DNA of 64,000 nucleotides from Acanthacorydalis orientalis (Eukaryota; Arthropoda; Insecta; Megaloptera; Corydalidae): NCBI GenBank assembly GCA_034766995.1, contig CM068313.1, positions 28,605,825 to 28,669,824 of the forward strand, read 5' to 3'. Shown piece by piece: positions 1 to 18,636 of this stretch (position 1 is its first letter; each line of letters starts with the position of its first letter). The notes under the pieces were generated by a model. It saw only the letters and a program-made list of their open reading frames with translations, ran no database searches and was not told where the DNA came from. The position numbers and the translations under genes were made by a program.

Positions 1-467
1 AGATATATTTTTATTAAAAGAGTTAGCATATTTTTTTGATTGAAGATTATGATATTTACATATTTAGAGCTATTAATATGTTAGATAATTCATGTAAAAT
101 TTGTTTTCATTTACTATGTCTTTTTAAATTACAATTATCTAAAGAAAAGTATCCAAATAAAAGGGTTTACAAAACGATCTTAAGAATTATATTTCATAAA
201 AGTATATAAACATTTAATACTTTCTTTTAAGTGTACTTTGTATAAATTAAAATCTGTTCACAGACCATTTGTTCACGTTATAAATACATGTAAGATTCAG
301 TATGATTTAAATTTTGTGAAATTTTTTTTTATTAACATAAAAAGAAAGCAATTAGTTTATAAGTGATGTGGCGTCTCCTATTAAGACGCCTGACTTTGAT
401 GCATAATAAGTATATTTGTTTGTACCGGCTCTTCATAATCTACATAAACTAATTCATACACACACAT

Positions 468-504
<37 letters not shown>

Positions 505-1101
505 CATATACATACATTTATGTGATGGAAATGAGTGTATTAATAAACTGTTAATATATTCAGACAGGCGATTGACTATAACAAAAGTAATAAGTGTATG
601 ATTGTGTACAATTTTTTTTATTAAAAGAAATTAATAATTATTATATGTTACTAATAAATTTATTTTCTGAATAGAAAAAATGAAAGAATAATTATAAATA
701 GCATAAACCATTTACGATTACTGACTAGAATGTCCCTATTATATTGAATATTACATAAATAATTTGTTTAACGAAAACATTTTTTTATGAAAATATAATC
801 AAAGGAATTGAATTAGTTTTATATAATAAACGAGATTCTTGGAAGTGAAATTTCGTAATAGTATATTATTAAAATTGGCAATATTAAACTATAAGAAAAA
901 AAGTGTACTAATATATTCCGAAACAAAAAATAATACATTGTGAGTTAAAAATATCTAAACCAGTTTTTTAAAAAAATGAATTGTTTTTAATAAAAAACAT
1001 TAATTCATATTTCAAAGACATCTGTGTATTATATATAGATAACATTCATATAAACATATAATTGCTTTCTATCTTTCTTTATATATAAATATTTCAATAC
1101 A

Positions 1102-1180
<79 letters not shown>

Positions 1181-3024
1181 GTAAATAGTAGTATTGTTAT
1201 AAAAAAACTATATAAATCGAAAATGCTAAAATTCGAATAGTTTTCTGCAAGGTTAGGTTTGATGCATTGTTAATGGTTTATTCAATAACTTTTCGTGATT
1301 ATTATTTTTTATTCATTTTATTTGTTACATTCTATTGAAAATAATTAGAATATTTCAATTAAATCATAATTTTAAGGGTTTTTTCTTTTTTTTCGCTAAT
1401 AAAATAGTTATAACTATAATTTGATGTTAAAATAATTAAAACTATATAGTGCATAAACGTAACATGAAGAAATATTTAAGTTGGAAAAGATTCTTTAATG
1501 TTTATTTAAAATGTGATCTTAAATTGTTTTCTACTTATAGCTTTGAAATTCACTTTCGCAAATTACTTAATATGCATGTGTCATTGGATATAATTAGACT
1601 GTACTGTTTCTAATATTTGTGATTCGTGTATATTGAAGAAACTCAACATTAAAATCCTTTTCAATATTATATTTTTTTTCAATTTAGTCATACACTTTAA
1701 TGTAAAATTTAGTCCGTGATATTTAATTGTTTTAAATTCCTATTTAATTAATTATTTATTTTGTTTTGTAAATAATTTGACACAGCAAAGTGTTATATTT
1801 CCATAATTATTTATATTTTAATTGTATTATACTATTTTTAGTTTGAACACGTTCATATTGTCTACAAAATGTCGTTTTTTTTCTCTACACGTTTGTTATT
1901 AAATAAAATATCTATAGTTTATAACATTCATTTATATCTGTACTTTAAGATATTTTCTTTAATATAGATCACGTTTTTTTTGATAAATTATAATATATAA
2001 ATATGATTATTTATTATAAATAATATCAAGGTGAGGTAGTTAAGATTAAATTGGTTTTTGGCAGAGAAGTGACCGTAAATACAACCGATAGTTATAACAT
2101 TTTGTTGGTATACTAAAAGTATTACGTAGAAATACATTCATATTTTTTTACATATGTATTTATATATCTATTTGCAAAGGTTAACAATATAATGATGAAT
2201 ATAAATAATGCATGGATTAAAAATATCAATATACTGTGTGCATTTATAAAATACATACGAATAAGGTGAAATTCATTGATAAGTTACATAAAACATTCAA
2301 TGAAACTCAGAAATGTTTAATTGATAGTAAAATTTATTATATTGAGTGTGAAGATCTTTCAAAGAGAAAATAATATAAACATTATAACGACACTTGAAAT
2401 TCAATTAGTATAAAGACTGGTTTAAGAGGAAAGATCATAGAGATTATCAAAGAATAATCAATAAAATTGAAAGTAATATAGAATGTTCAATATTTTTTTA
2501 ATAGTGCACATATATGTATATATCTATGTAAGTATGGGTATATATATATATATATATATGTATGTCTGTATGTGTCTGTAAATATAATCATTTATATAAA
2601 TTGTTATATTATCAATTGCAGCTCTAATTAATTGAATGACATTTTATTTTAAATCATCCGTATTAGATATCTTCTCTTTATAAAATACTCGTTTATTTAT
2701 TTTAGTATTTTTTATCAAATGTTTTTCACTGAAATTTAAGATTAAGTGAAAGTTGAAAGAAATATATTAAATGAGGTTAATATATTAAAGAAGACTATAT
2801 AAAATTTAACTTCTGAATTGTGATGAATACATTATTACAAGACAAAAAGTATTTTGGAAAAAACATTTACAAATAATTCCAATGTATAATCTTATGAAAT
2901 TACGCGTGTGTGTTATTGGTAATTTTTATAGATACAAGTATATTATTTTACTGTTTATTGTATGCAAGGTATTTTTTACAATACATTTAGAAGATTTTAC
3001 ATTTTGTGTTAATAAGAGAGCAAG

Positions 3025-3084
<60 letters not shown>

Positions 3085-3188
3085 GGATGGATGGATGGAT
3101 GTGCGTATGTATGTAGTGTATACAATTTCTGTATACTTTTTTATAAATTATAATTTAATAGGTATATTTTGTTAGATAATTTTTATTT
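1..3188. other. AT-rich non-coding stretch, left end
   Basis: No gene is recognised. It holds a compound AC/TA microsatellite at about 457-515, a CATA tract running into TA at about 1098-1177, a short TA tract at about 2538-2560, and a TA tract at about 3029-3071 followed by GTAT/GGAT tetranucleotides to about 3115. A 7-bp hairpin (GGCGTCT at 370-376, AGACGCC at 384-390) stands out from the background. If the minus-strand secreted-peptide gene at 3974 extends in this direction, its later exons should lie here or beyond the left edge. Two possible minus-strand acceptors were seen, ending near 1245 and near 391, but neither leads to a recognisable protein. Confidence 0.6.
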
Positions 3189-3251
3189 GAGTTTCAACCA
3201 TACATTTCAGTTTATTAGAAAAAAATATCTGATAGGTTTGACATGTTGAAA

Positions 3252-3321
<70 letters not shown>

Positions 3322-3378
3322 AATGCCATAAACCTATCAAATATTTTTTTCCTAATAAATTGAAATGTATGTTTGAAA

Positions 3379-3381
<3 letters not shown>
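3189..3381. repeat. Foldback element: 65-bp inverted arms around a TA core
   Basis: The left arm (3189-3253) reads GAGTTTCAACCATACATTTC onward. The right arm (3317-3381) is its near-exact reverse complement, differing by a handful of substitutions and one extra G. Between the arms lies an essentially pure TA array (3254-3316), and another TA array continues on the right. Transcribed, the unit would form one long hairpin. It may be a small non-autonomous DNA transposon (MITE or foldback type) or an inverted duplication made during repair at the TA array. I do not recognise the family. Confidence 0.8.
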
Positions 3382-3437
<56 letters not shown>

Positions 3438-3669
3438 ACACGTGTGGGTAGGTTTATGTTAAATTGAATTTTATTAAGTTTTAATTTTCAGGGAAATAAA
3501 TTTATTTAAAGTAAAAAGGATTTAAATATATTTATTTGTTAATATAATTATTTATTATTGTGAATTTAATTGTTCTTGAATAAAATAGAATATTATAAAA
3601 AATAATTATTAAAAATGTACAAAAATTAAAAAAGTTATGCTGTTCTTAAAATTACTAAATTATAATATA

Positions 3670-3704
<35 letters not shown>

Positions 3705-3865
3705 TAATAAAAAAAAATAAAAATGATATATTTTTTTGAAATGTAGTTATTATAATAAGATGTTTTTAATACTAATTCTGTGTATTACTTCAACTTAATT
3801 TTTGAGTTAGAAATTCACCAACACCAACCTAAAACCGGTCAAATGAAAATTATTTTTTAACTCAC
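3382..3865. other. AT-rich stretch, probable start of minus-strand intron
   Basis: TA array from about 3382 to 3427 with a TG tail to about 3438, and a second TA tract at about 3665-3703. The rest is AT-rich sequence without an open frame. Read on the minus strand, it begins directly with the donor GTGAGT at 3865-3860, so it would be the first intron of the secreted-peptide gene. Confidence 0.45.
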
Positions 3866-3974
3866 CATTATCAAACTGATTAAATGTGTGAGTTTCAGGC
3901 CGAGATTCAGATATTGTTGTTACAGCCACAAAACACACCATTACCGTCAAACCGAAATATTTAATTTTTATCAT
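3866..3974 (-). CDS. First coding exon of a secreted or membrane protein (signal peptide)
   Basis: The minus-strand frame starts at ATG 3974-3972, preceded by an in-frame TAA at 3980-3978, and runs 36 codons plus one base to a consensus donor (exon end 3866, then GTGAGT). The peptide opens MIKIKYFGLTVMVCFVAVTT and continues ISESRPETHTFNQFDN. That is a short basic n-region, a hydrophobic core of about 14 residues, and a polar stretch with a plausible signal-peptidase site after the ISES segment. A phase-1 intron directly after a signal peptide is common in animal secreted-protein and neuropeptide genes. A TATA box lies about 130 bases upstream. The mature product is not visible: later exons were not identified, and I do not recognise the family. 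The combination of promoter, start, signal peptide and donor is better than chance but remains a prediction. Confidence 0.5.
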
Positions 3975-4067
3975 AATTTAATATTTTATAGATCAAAAAT
4001 GCAACAATACATCCAATGTTATACGTATAACTATTTTTTAATAATTTTGTAACGTTTGTGTAATAAG

Positions 4068-4200
4068 TTTCAACTGTAATATTGACTGTCAAAACACATG
4101 TTATATAGTCCCTCGTGAGGAATACCTTACACTAAGTCCCCTGTCCCCACGTCCACCTCCATTGAAATGATAGCCACCCCTCTCCACCCTCACAAATTGT
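4068..4200 (-). promoter_or_regulatory. TATA-type core promoter for the 3974 exon
   Basis: On the minus strand TATATAA (4107-4101) stands 32 bases before the A (4075) of ACAGTT, which resembles the arthropod initiator TCAGTY. Transcription from there gives a 5' leader of about 100 bases, with one eight-codon upstream frame, before the ATG at 3974. Upstream on this strand the sequence becomes unusually G-rich (C-rich on the plus strand, 4130-4190) compared with the AT-rich surroundings. The TATA-initiator spacing is seen in the sequence; promoter activity is inferred. Confidence 0.5.
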
Positions 4201-11351
<7,151 letters not shown>

Positions 11352-11353
11352 TA

Positions 11354-11901
11354 TTAGTTTGGTAGGAAAATAATTGCAGTTTTTGTTGACTAAATCCTGC
11401 CCTAATTTTTTTTTAATAAAAGTATCATTTCATTGTGTTCATGTTAGTATTATTCCAGTGCATTTTCCGGTATGTATTTTGGTAATATTGACTTAGGTTT
11501 TATTATTAATTTTGCTTTAATTTGAGCTATTGAATTCAAGGTGGAAAAGAAGCAAATGGAGCAATTTTATTGCATGAGTTCAAAACGGGTGGTAAAGCTA
11601 TAAACTGTTTATAACTAAACGATACTTTTGATGTGGGTGCTGTTCAGGAAAGTACGGTCGAATGGTGGTTCCAAAAGTTTCGTACTGGAGACAAGAACCT
11701 TGAAGATGAAGAAGGTCGTGAGCGTCCTTCAGTTCATAACGACCAACTGAAGGCGTTAGTTGAATCCGAATCACGTACAACAATTCGAGAGCTTGCACAA
11801 AAGTTAGGCGTTAGTCATCCAACAGTGCTGGACCAGTTTAAACAATTAAACCACTTGAAATGTAATGGTTATAACCCGCAATTATTTTTGTACCAATCTA
11901 A
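11354..11901 (+). mobile_element. Internally deleted mariner (cecropia type), both termini present
   Basis: The left end, 11354-11385, begins TTAGTTTGGTAGGAAAATAA and closely follows the cecropia-type mariner terminal repeat (TTAGGTTGGTGCAAAAGTAA). The right end, about 11876-11901, is the matching inverted repeat and ends ACCAATCTAA. A TA dinucleotide flanks each side (11352-11353 and 11902-11903), the expected target duplication. Total length is about 548 bp against roughly 1.3 kb for an intact mariner, so the middle of the transposase is missing. It is non-autonomous. Confidence 0.88.
11558..11860 (+). pseudogene. Mariner transposase N-terminal fragment (broken)
   Basis: One frame encodes the paired helix-turn-helix DNA-binding half of a mariner transposase. 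It opens GAILLHEFKTGGKA, followed by an in-frame stop at 11612-11614, then the second part from about 11633 with STVEWWFQKFRTGD, LEDEEGRERPS and RTTIRELAQKLGVSHPTV. These correspond to the conserved WF.KF..GD, LED..R.GRP and helix-turn-helix blocks of the family. The whole DD34D catalytic half is absent. The frame instead jumps to a few residues (KCNGY) that look like the extreme C-terminus, then runs into the right terminal repeat. Premature stop plus deletion mean no function. Confidence 0.88.
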
Positions 11902-11903
11902 TA

Positions 11904-12314
11904 ATTATTAATAATCAGCTGCATTCATTATATTTAATGAAAGGAAAGTGACATCAACTAAACTTATTATTATTTAAAAGAATATTTATTTAAAAAAATA
12001 GCCAACGCAATGTGAAGAAATATTGACATTACTCAAATTTATTTATTTAACTTTCATTTATAAATTATAGTTCTTATAAAATTGTACATATTTATATAAA
12101 ACTAAACCGATATATAATTATGAGTGAATTTACTGTAAGTTATTTGGGCTTTCCTTGATTATTTAGGTATATTATAAATTACCTTTAATAAAAATGACGT
12201 TAAACTTTTTTTGAGAATTTCTTGTGTAGGTATATAATACATTAATGTCAGGTTTTTTAAAAGTATTTACATATACATACATATATATATATATATATAA
12301 TACGTTTAAATATG

Positions 12315-12380
<66 letters not shown>

Positions 12381-12495
12381 ATATAGAGGAAGAAATGAAA
12401 ACAAATAAATCAATCAACTTACTATTTTTTAGAGGCATTATCAGTCAGGTAAAAACCCAATTTAACTGCAATAAAAAGTCTACATATATATATAC

Positions 12496-12545
<50 letters not shown>

Positions 12546-13278
12546 TATATATATATATACCTATGAATAACTGTAAAATATTTATGAATATTGCGGCGTA
12601 TTCACAATACGAAATTTCTGGGGGTATATAATAAATTGTTTTTAATTCTTACTTGATTTATTGGCGATATCACTTGTTACCTAAAAAGTATCTGAGATGA
12701 AAAAGGTTCATAAATGATGACGATATCTCCCTGACAGTACCGTTGATAAAATCTCTTATTGAAAATATGTTTGAATGTAAAGTGATACTGGACATATATT
12801 TATACTTAATAATGAAGTAATTTTGTATTATTTTGTTATTAAATGTGTAATATTTTTTCATAATTTAAAACTAACATAAACGGGAAATTAAAATGACTTA
12901 TCATTCGTTCTTGGATTAATAAAAAAAATAATGTTTAATAACTTAATCTTAATAACTTGTTGAATCCATGAGAGATATATTCACAGATACATTCAAGTAG
13001 TATTTAGTTAAAAATATAAGAAATTGGATAACATATAATTTATTTTGACTGTTTCACTTTTCTATTCTTTTGCACGCGTGTTAATATAATATAATATATA
13101 AGATAATATATTACTTTTATCACATAATTTTATTTAAAAAAAGAAAAATTTAATAAAAAATAATTATAAGTTATTTAAATAATGCATTTTCTATTGACAT
13201 TATCTTAAGTACATACAGATACTAACATGTATGTAATTATATATATACATACACATATATATATACATATATATATAT

Positions 13279-13320
<42 letters not shown>

Positions 13321-13614
13321 TCTTATATTATTATTATTTTGTTTTGTGTTATAACTAAATATTTTATGTATGTACATTTTTAAAAAGTCATGAAAATCAA
13401 TAAAAATTATTTACATTAAGATTTGTTTTTTAACTAGGTTATGCAAATTAGTTAAGATAGAATAGCTGAATGATAAAATGAATAAACTCTTAATGTAAGA
13501 TTAAATTAATAAAAACATTAAGTGAAGGCTATTGCGTAAGGTAAAAAGAAAAAAATGTTAGCAATAAGTATTTTTTTGTTATTAATATTAATAGTAAAAT
13601 CTTATAAGATATAA

Positions 13615-13670
<56 letters not shown>

Positions 13671-15689
13671 TTATAAGTTTACTAAAACCATTATTTTATC
13701 TTAATCTGATTAAGTTTTAAAAAAATAAAAATTTTTGTACTGAATTGTTAAATTCGAACTGAATTCATATAATCTGTGAAATTTTCAAATAATAATATTA
13801 ATATTCACAATACACACTTAAATACAATTAATTTAATAAAATGTACTTCCAGAGTATAATATTATCTTATATAGATTTTTAATATAGAGTTAATTTTTAC
13901 AAAAGAAACAGAAATGGTAATGCTTGATGTTTTTTTTGTTCTAATTCAGTTATGTTGATTTGCATATTTATATACTTTTATATTAATGTGTATTGCTTTT
14001 TTATGATTTTAATTTAATCTTTAAAATTAAATTTCATTACAACTATGTAATATCCACAACACTTGATACTCAATTAAATTTATCTTGAACGCATTATTAT
14101 TTTTAAAAATGGAGAGTAATATAATTGTAATACATTAGTTAATTTAATATTTGTAATTTGATATATTATGAATGCAACAATTTCGAACCTAAAATAAAAT
14201 TTAAATATTTGAAATAGTAATAATAAATATAGATCCATATATATTTACATCAAATATGTAACTAGTTCTACATTTAAATAATTGTAACGTATTTACATTT
14301 CTATTCCGCGAAAAAAAAAATAAAAACGATATCGTATATTACCTTACATAAATAATTAATTTCTAGTTTATATGATATAATTTAAATGATTGTTAAAGTT
14401 TGGACATATTAATCAGTTTTGTATTTAAATGCAATATATATCAAATATGTAGAATTTAAAGATTTCACCTAGATTCAGTATGTGCTATAAAAAAGTAAAA
14501 AGCGGTTAAAACTGCTTTTTTTTGACTAGAACGTGTTTTAATACTGCATATTATAGAATATATGTATATTAACAGACTATGTTTTGATTCATATATTATG
14601 TATATGTAAATAAGTCAAGAACGCCAGCATATTTGGAATATAAACACAATGTCAATAAAATAAATTGCATGTAGAACAGTTTAATGCTCTTTAATCAATA
14701 ATAATTGAAGTATTCATGCACGAAATTGACATATACTCAAACTGGACTTGATAAATTATAACTGCATATCAGTAATAATTATTTTCAGAGAAACCTTCGC
14801 GGTCATTACCCGCATAAAAGCCAGATCTATTAATTCACCTGTACTGAAAAAAGTGTAAGTAATATATACAAATATTGCTAATTTATTTATGTAAATCTAC
14901 AATAATACATTACGTGTTATCTTTTTGCCTACAATTAAAGTCTGCATGACCTGTATTGATAAGATTTTTTGTTAATGAATTTAAATTAGTACATTTGTTA
15001 ACAGCATGTTAAATCAAACTTATTTTGTAAACATACCAAATCGACATCTAATTCTAACAATCTAATCTATTTAATTTTCATTAAATCACTGAATATTCAT
15101 TATTTAATTTGTAATCAATTACCTAAAAGATTTTTTCTACATTAATGCAGTGCATCTTTGATTTAAATATATTATAAAAAATTATCATATCTTTACTGTA
15201 CTTATAATTTTCTTACAAACACTTTCTCCTTAGATTTATATTTGAAATGCAAAACAAGTAATGTTTGATACAGAAATTAATTTTTCATTGAAGAGGTGTC
15301 TATCAATTTTATTTTTAGTAAAATTTGTTTAATGGGTATATGTAATTTACATACATACATTCATACATACATATATATATATATTTATAATTTAATTTTA
15401 TATTTAATACTTTTTCTTAGTTGATTAATTCTTTCATGCAGTATTTTAGTCTTTCAATTTTTTCTTAATTTTAAATTTCAATAGATAATGAAAAATTAAT
15501 CTTTTTCGATTGCATTACTTTTTCGAGTATTTTATTAAAATAATTCTTATAAATAATCAACAAAATAGGATGAATTGTTTTTTGAAATTGAATAAAATTT
15601 AAATAAGCTGCCTTGTTTTAAATAAACGTTTACATATTCTTATTTAAGAATATTGGTACATGTGTTAAATTATAATAAATACCTGTTTA
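11904..15689. other. AT-rich stretch without recognisable genes
   Basis: TA arrays at about 12271-12374 (interrupted), 12482-12560, 13236-13318, 13616-13672 (with a short AC end) and 15352-15385 (preceded by CATA units). A hairpin of AAAAGC and GCTTTT arms lies near 14500-14520, and a palindrome ATATTCTT/AAGAATAT at 15633-15652. No conserved coding sequence was seen. Confidence 0.6.
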
Positions 15690-15692
15690 TAT

Positions 15693-15755
<63 letters not shown>
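15690..15755. repeat. TA microsatellite, left half of a LINE target site
   Basis: A long TA tract, interrupted once by AATA, ends where LINE-derived sequence begins. A further TA tract (16127-16143) resumes directly at the far end, so one array was probably split by the insertion. Confidence 0.8.
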
Positions 15756-15758
<3 letters not shown>

Positions 15759-16126
15759 AAACAACACAACGAAGTATGGAAAGATGCATGTTGGAATAAC
15801 AAGAAGAGATAGAAAGAGAATAGAATGGATACGAAAACAAACAGGAGTGACAGATATAATAAGAAGAGTTGAGTCTGAAATGGAAATGGGCGAGACATAT
15901 CGCAAAAAGAGAGGACAACCGATGGACAAGAGAAATTATTGACTGGGAACCAAGGAATATGAAAAGACCCAGAAAGAGACTAATGAACAGATGGGATAAG
16001 GATATTAAAAACTTTCTTGGAAATCTGTGGAAAAGAGAGGCACTGAATCGAACAAAATGGAAAATCAAGGAAGAGGCCTTTAGCCAGCAGTGGATTAACA
16101 GAGGCTGCTGCTGCTGCTGCTGCTGA
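15754..16126 (+). mobile_element. 5'-truncated RTE-like LINE, 3' end of the reverse transcriptase ORF
   Basis: Two overlapping frames together match the C-terminal tail of RTE-type endonuclease/reverse transcriptases, often annotated in invertebrates as craniofacial development protein 2-like. Frame one (from 15754) gives GITRRDRKRIEWIRKQTGVTD; after a one-base shift near 15870, frame two gives LKWKWARHIAKREDNRWTRE, then IIDWEPRNMKRPRKR and EAFSQQW. The order LKW.W.GHIAR, RWT..I..W.PR, AF.QQW is diagnostic of this tail. The copy is dead: about 90% of the ORF is missing at the 5' end and a frameshift is present. It ends in seven GCT units (16104-16124), matching the short tandem repeats usual at RTE 3' ends, and TA repeat follows at once. 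Confidence 0.85.
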
Positions 16127-17004
16127 TATATATATATATATATGATAAAACATTAAATGTCGTTATTCAATTAGTGACTTGAATTACTTAAGAAATAAGT
16201 TTGATAAATAATATTTATCCTAATGATGTTTATTGATATTGTTGTAATTGCATGTGGATACAAATCAACATATTTGAAAATGTTTACATTACTTGAGTGG
16301 TAAAAATGTTATTTTGACATATTAATATTTAATATATTTATATGTTAAGTTCTTTGTATTATTTAAATAAGATTCTTCTTCTACTTCGGTAGCTTACATC
16401 TTAGATATATAGAAAATTACTAGAATTTTTTACTTATTTATTTTTTTTCTGAATAAATATCTCTTAAGAATTGAACAATTAATAAAAAAAAGGTTCCTGA
16501 TAATATAATATGAAAATATTTTATGAAAAAAGTACTTGTGAAAAAAGAACATTGACAAAATGGTAATCAAAATTAAAAAATCTTACTAAAACAACAGAAA
16601 TATATCAATTAATCGTTTTCTATGAGTTGAAAATCAAAAAGGCTAAAAATGACTTAGAAGGAGTTCAGTGAAGATAAAACTGTAAAAAGAAAAATGTGGA
16701 GAAAGACGAAAGATATATTAAAGAGTATATAGAAAAAAACATCAATTTGTTGATATCCAATATACAAAACTAAAGAAGATGTATAATGAAGACATATGAG
16801 ATATGTAATGTAACAAGAAATTAAAATTTGATAACACATCTTTATGATTTCGGATAGGCTGTTGTAATTAACGACATTCAATGAAAAAATTCATGAGTAA
16901 TTGATTTGCAATTATACTATACATTTTCGTAAAATGTTTGTACCGTTATACGTGTCCTTTTTAAAAATAAAATTTAGAAATGCTTTATGTAATACAAAAT
17001 AATA

Positions 17005-17048
<44 letters not shown>

Positions 17049-17079
17049 CATACATACATACATACATAGTTACATACAT

Positions 17080-17160
<81 letters not shown>

Positions 17161-17400
17161 TATATATATATATTTCGATATAAAAATATGTACTTGTAAA
17201 ATATTTCTTACATAAGAATTTAAAGTGTTCAAGTGATAATTATAAAACGGAAAATTATTAATATTGAAAATGTTATTATTAGATTATGGGTTTTGAAATA
17301 AAAAAAATCTTATAAAGAAAACTTTAAAACATAAACTTATGAACACAATTGCAATTATTATAATATATATGATAATTAGGTAATAACATTTATCGACCTT
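16127..17400. other. AT-rich stretch without recognisable genes
   Basis: TA tract 16127-16143 (right half of the LINE target array), a purine-rich section around 16640-16720, and a long compound array at about 17004-17175 made of TA interrupted by CATA and ACATAT units. Nothing coding is recognised. Confidence 0.6.
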
Positions 17401-17499
17401 TGCACTAACTCCATTTATAATCTTCAAATTGTTCTGTATTTTGACACATTGCTGCGGGTCATAAATGTTATCTTGTCACGGGCAATTTTTTAATGTCAC

Positions 17500-17740
17500 C
17501 ACCAATGAAAAACATTCATTGTTATCAGTCTGAAATATGATTGGTAGAGGGTGATGTTTTAGTTTCATGTGATTTACAGTAATGTACTATTTTTTGGTAT
17601 AAAAGAAAGTTTGAAAGCATTGAACAGACTTTATTGTTGATTTATCATCTATATGAAGATAGCATGATTTTGTTAGTTTATTTATACTGGAGTGATTTAG
17701 CATTGCATAATAATCATTTTATAATAAAACTGAGGTGAAA
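17500..17740 (+). promoter_or_regulatory. TATA/CCAAT-type promoter with short first exon
   Basis: A canonical TATA box TATAAAAG (17598-17605) is followed about 28 bases later by an ACAGAC initiator-like site (about 17624). Upstream are CCAAT (17502-17506) and its inverse ATTGG (17540-17544); the first sits in a 7-bp palindrome, CAATGAA/TTCATTG (17503-17521). Downstream there are a very short upstream frame at 17653 and an ATG at 17664 opening a hydrophobic peptide (MILLVYLYWSDLALHNNHF) that can reach weak donors at 17735 (GTGAAA) or 17759 (GTAGTC). The promoter geometry is good. The coding content is uncertain and no product can be named. Confidence 0.4.
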
Positions 17741-17860
17741 TATTTAATACATGTTAAGGTAGTCTTGTGTACGATATTCGTGATTTCTATTTTTCAAATT
17801 TATGTAAGATTTTAATTAAAATTGTCTGTGCCATATCGATGAACTAAATTATGTTATATC

Positions 17861-17920
<60 letters not shown>

Positions 17921-18208
17921 ATGTTAATAATTTCATATTTCTCTGTTTCAAATACTCAATGAAATAGGCCATACTTTAATTTGATTTCAATAATTTTACT
18001 ACGCTATAATTTTTATAGACATATTTAATTAAATTATTATAATATTCTTGTGTTCAATATTTAATTATTATTGATCGACATTCTTTTCTGATTTTTTAAT
18101 TTCTTTCTGTTTCAGCATCGTTTCAAGTATTATATAATATTTATATCGAATATTTACATGTATATGTGTCAATTATAATGTGTCTTTTTATCTTTTTGAA
18201 TATATATA
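17741..18208. other. AT-rich stretch
   Basis: TA array at about 17862-17918; otherwise AT-rich sequence. If the promoter at 17598 is real, this would be the first intron of its transcript. No exon was recognised. Confidence 0.5.
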
Positions 18209-18326
18209 CAGTGATTTAATTTCGGCTTTCACATGATAGTATTAAAAAATCGCACAAATTAAAAATGAACATTATTTTTTGCGAGTTTTTGTATATCATC
18301 ATGTGGAAACCTAAATTGAATCACCA
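18209..18326. mobile_element. 118-bp palindromic MITE, Tc1/mariner style
   Basis: Left arm 18209-18254 begins CAGTGATTTAATTTCGGCTT. Right arm 18280-18326 is its reverse complement with a few differences (reading back from 18324, GTGATTCAATTTAGGTTTCC, then CACATGAT shared with the left arm). About 25 unpaired bases form the centre. TA flanks each end (18207-18208 and 18327-18328), and both sides continue as TA-rich repeat. The CAGTG terminus and TA target duplication point to mobilisation by a Tc1/mariner-superfamily transposase. The right terminal CACCA differs from the expected CACTG by two transitions. Confidence 0.85.
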
Positions 18327-18328
<2 letters not shown>

Positions 18329-18369
<41 letters not shown>

Positions 18370-18600
18370 TGAATATTTATTTGCTTTGAGGTACATACAT
18401 ATTTATTTTTGAAAATAAAAATTAAAGAATACATGTAAATTATTATTATTTATGTCGAATCTTACATTACATATTGTTTTATAAAATTTTTTTAATATCT
18501 TGACGTTTTCTCTAATATATATACCTTAAATTTTTCCTTCAGTTTTTGCAAAAACAATAAGGATATATTTTATTTAAAAAAATATTATTACTTTATATAA

Positions 18601-18636
<36 letters not shown>

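Noticed and set aside
15754..15942. Reading the LINE fragment as a host protein with a poly-cysteine tail
   Set aside because: The residues match the RTE C-terminal tail across a frameshift, and the Cys run is just the GCT repeat read as TGC.
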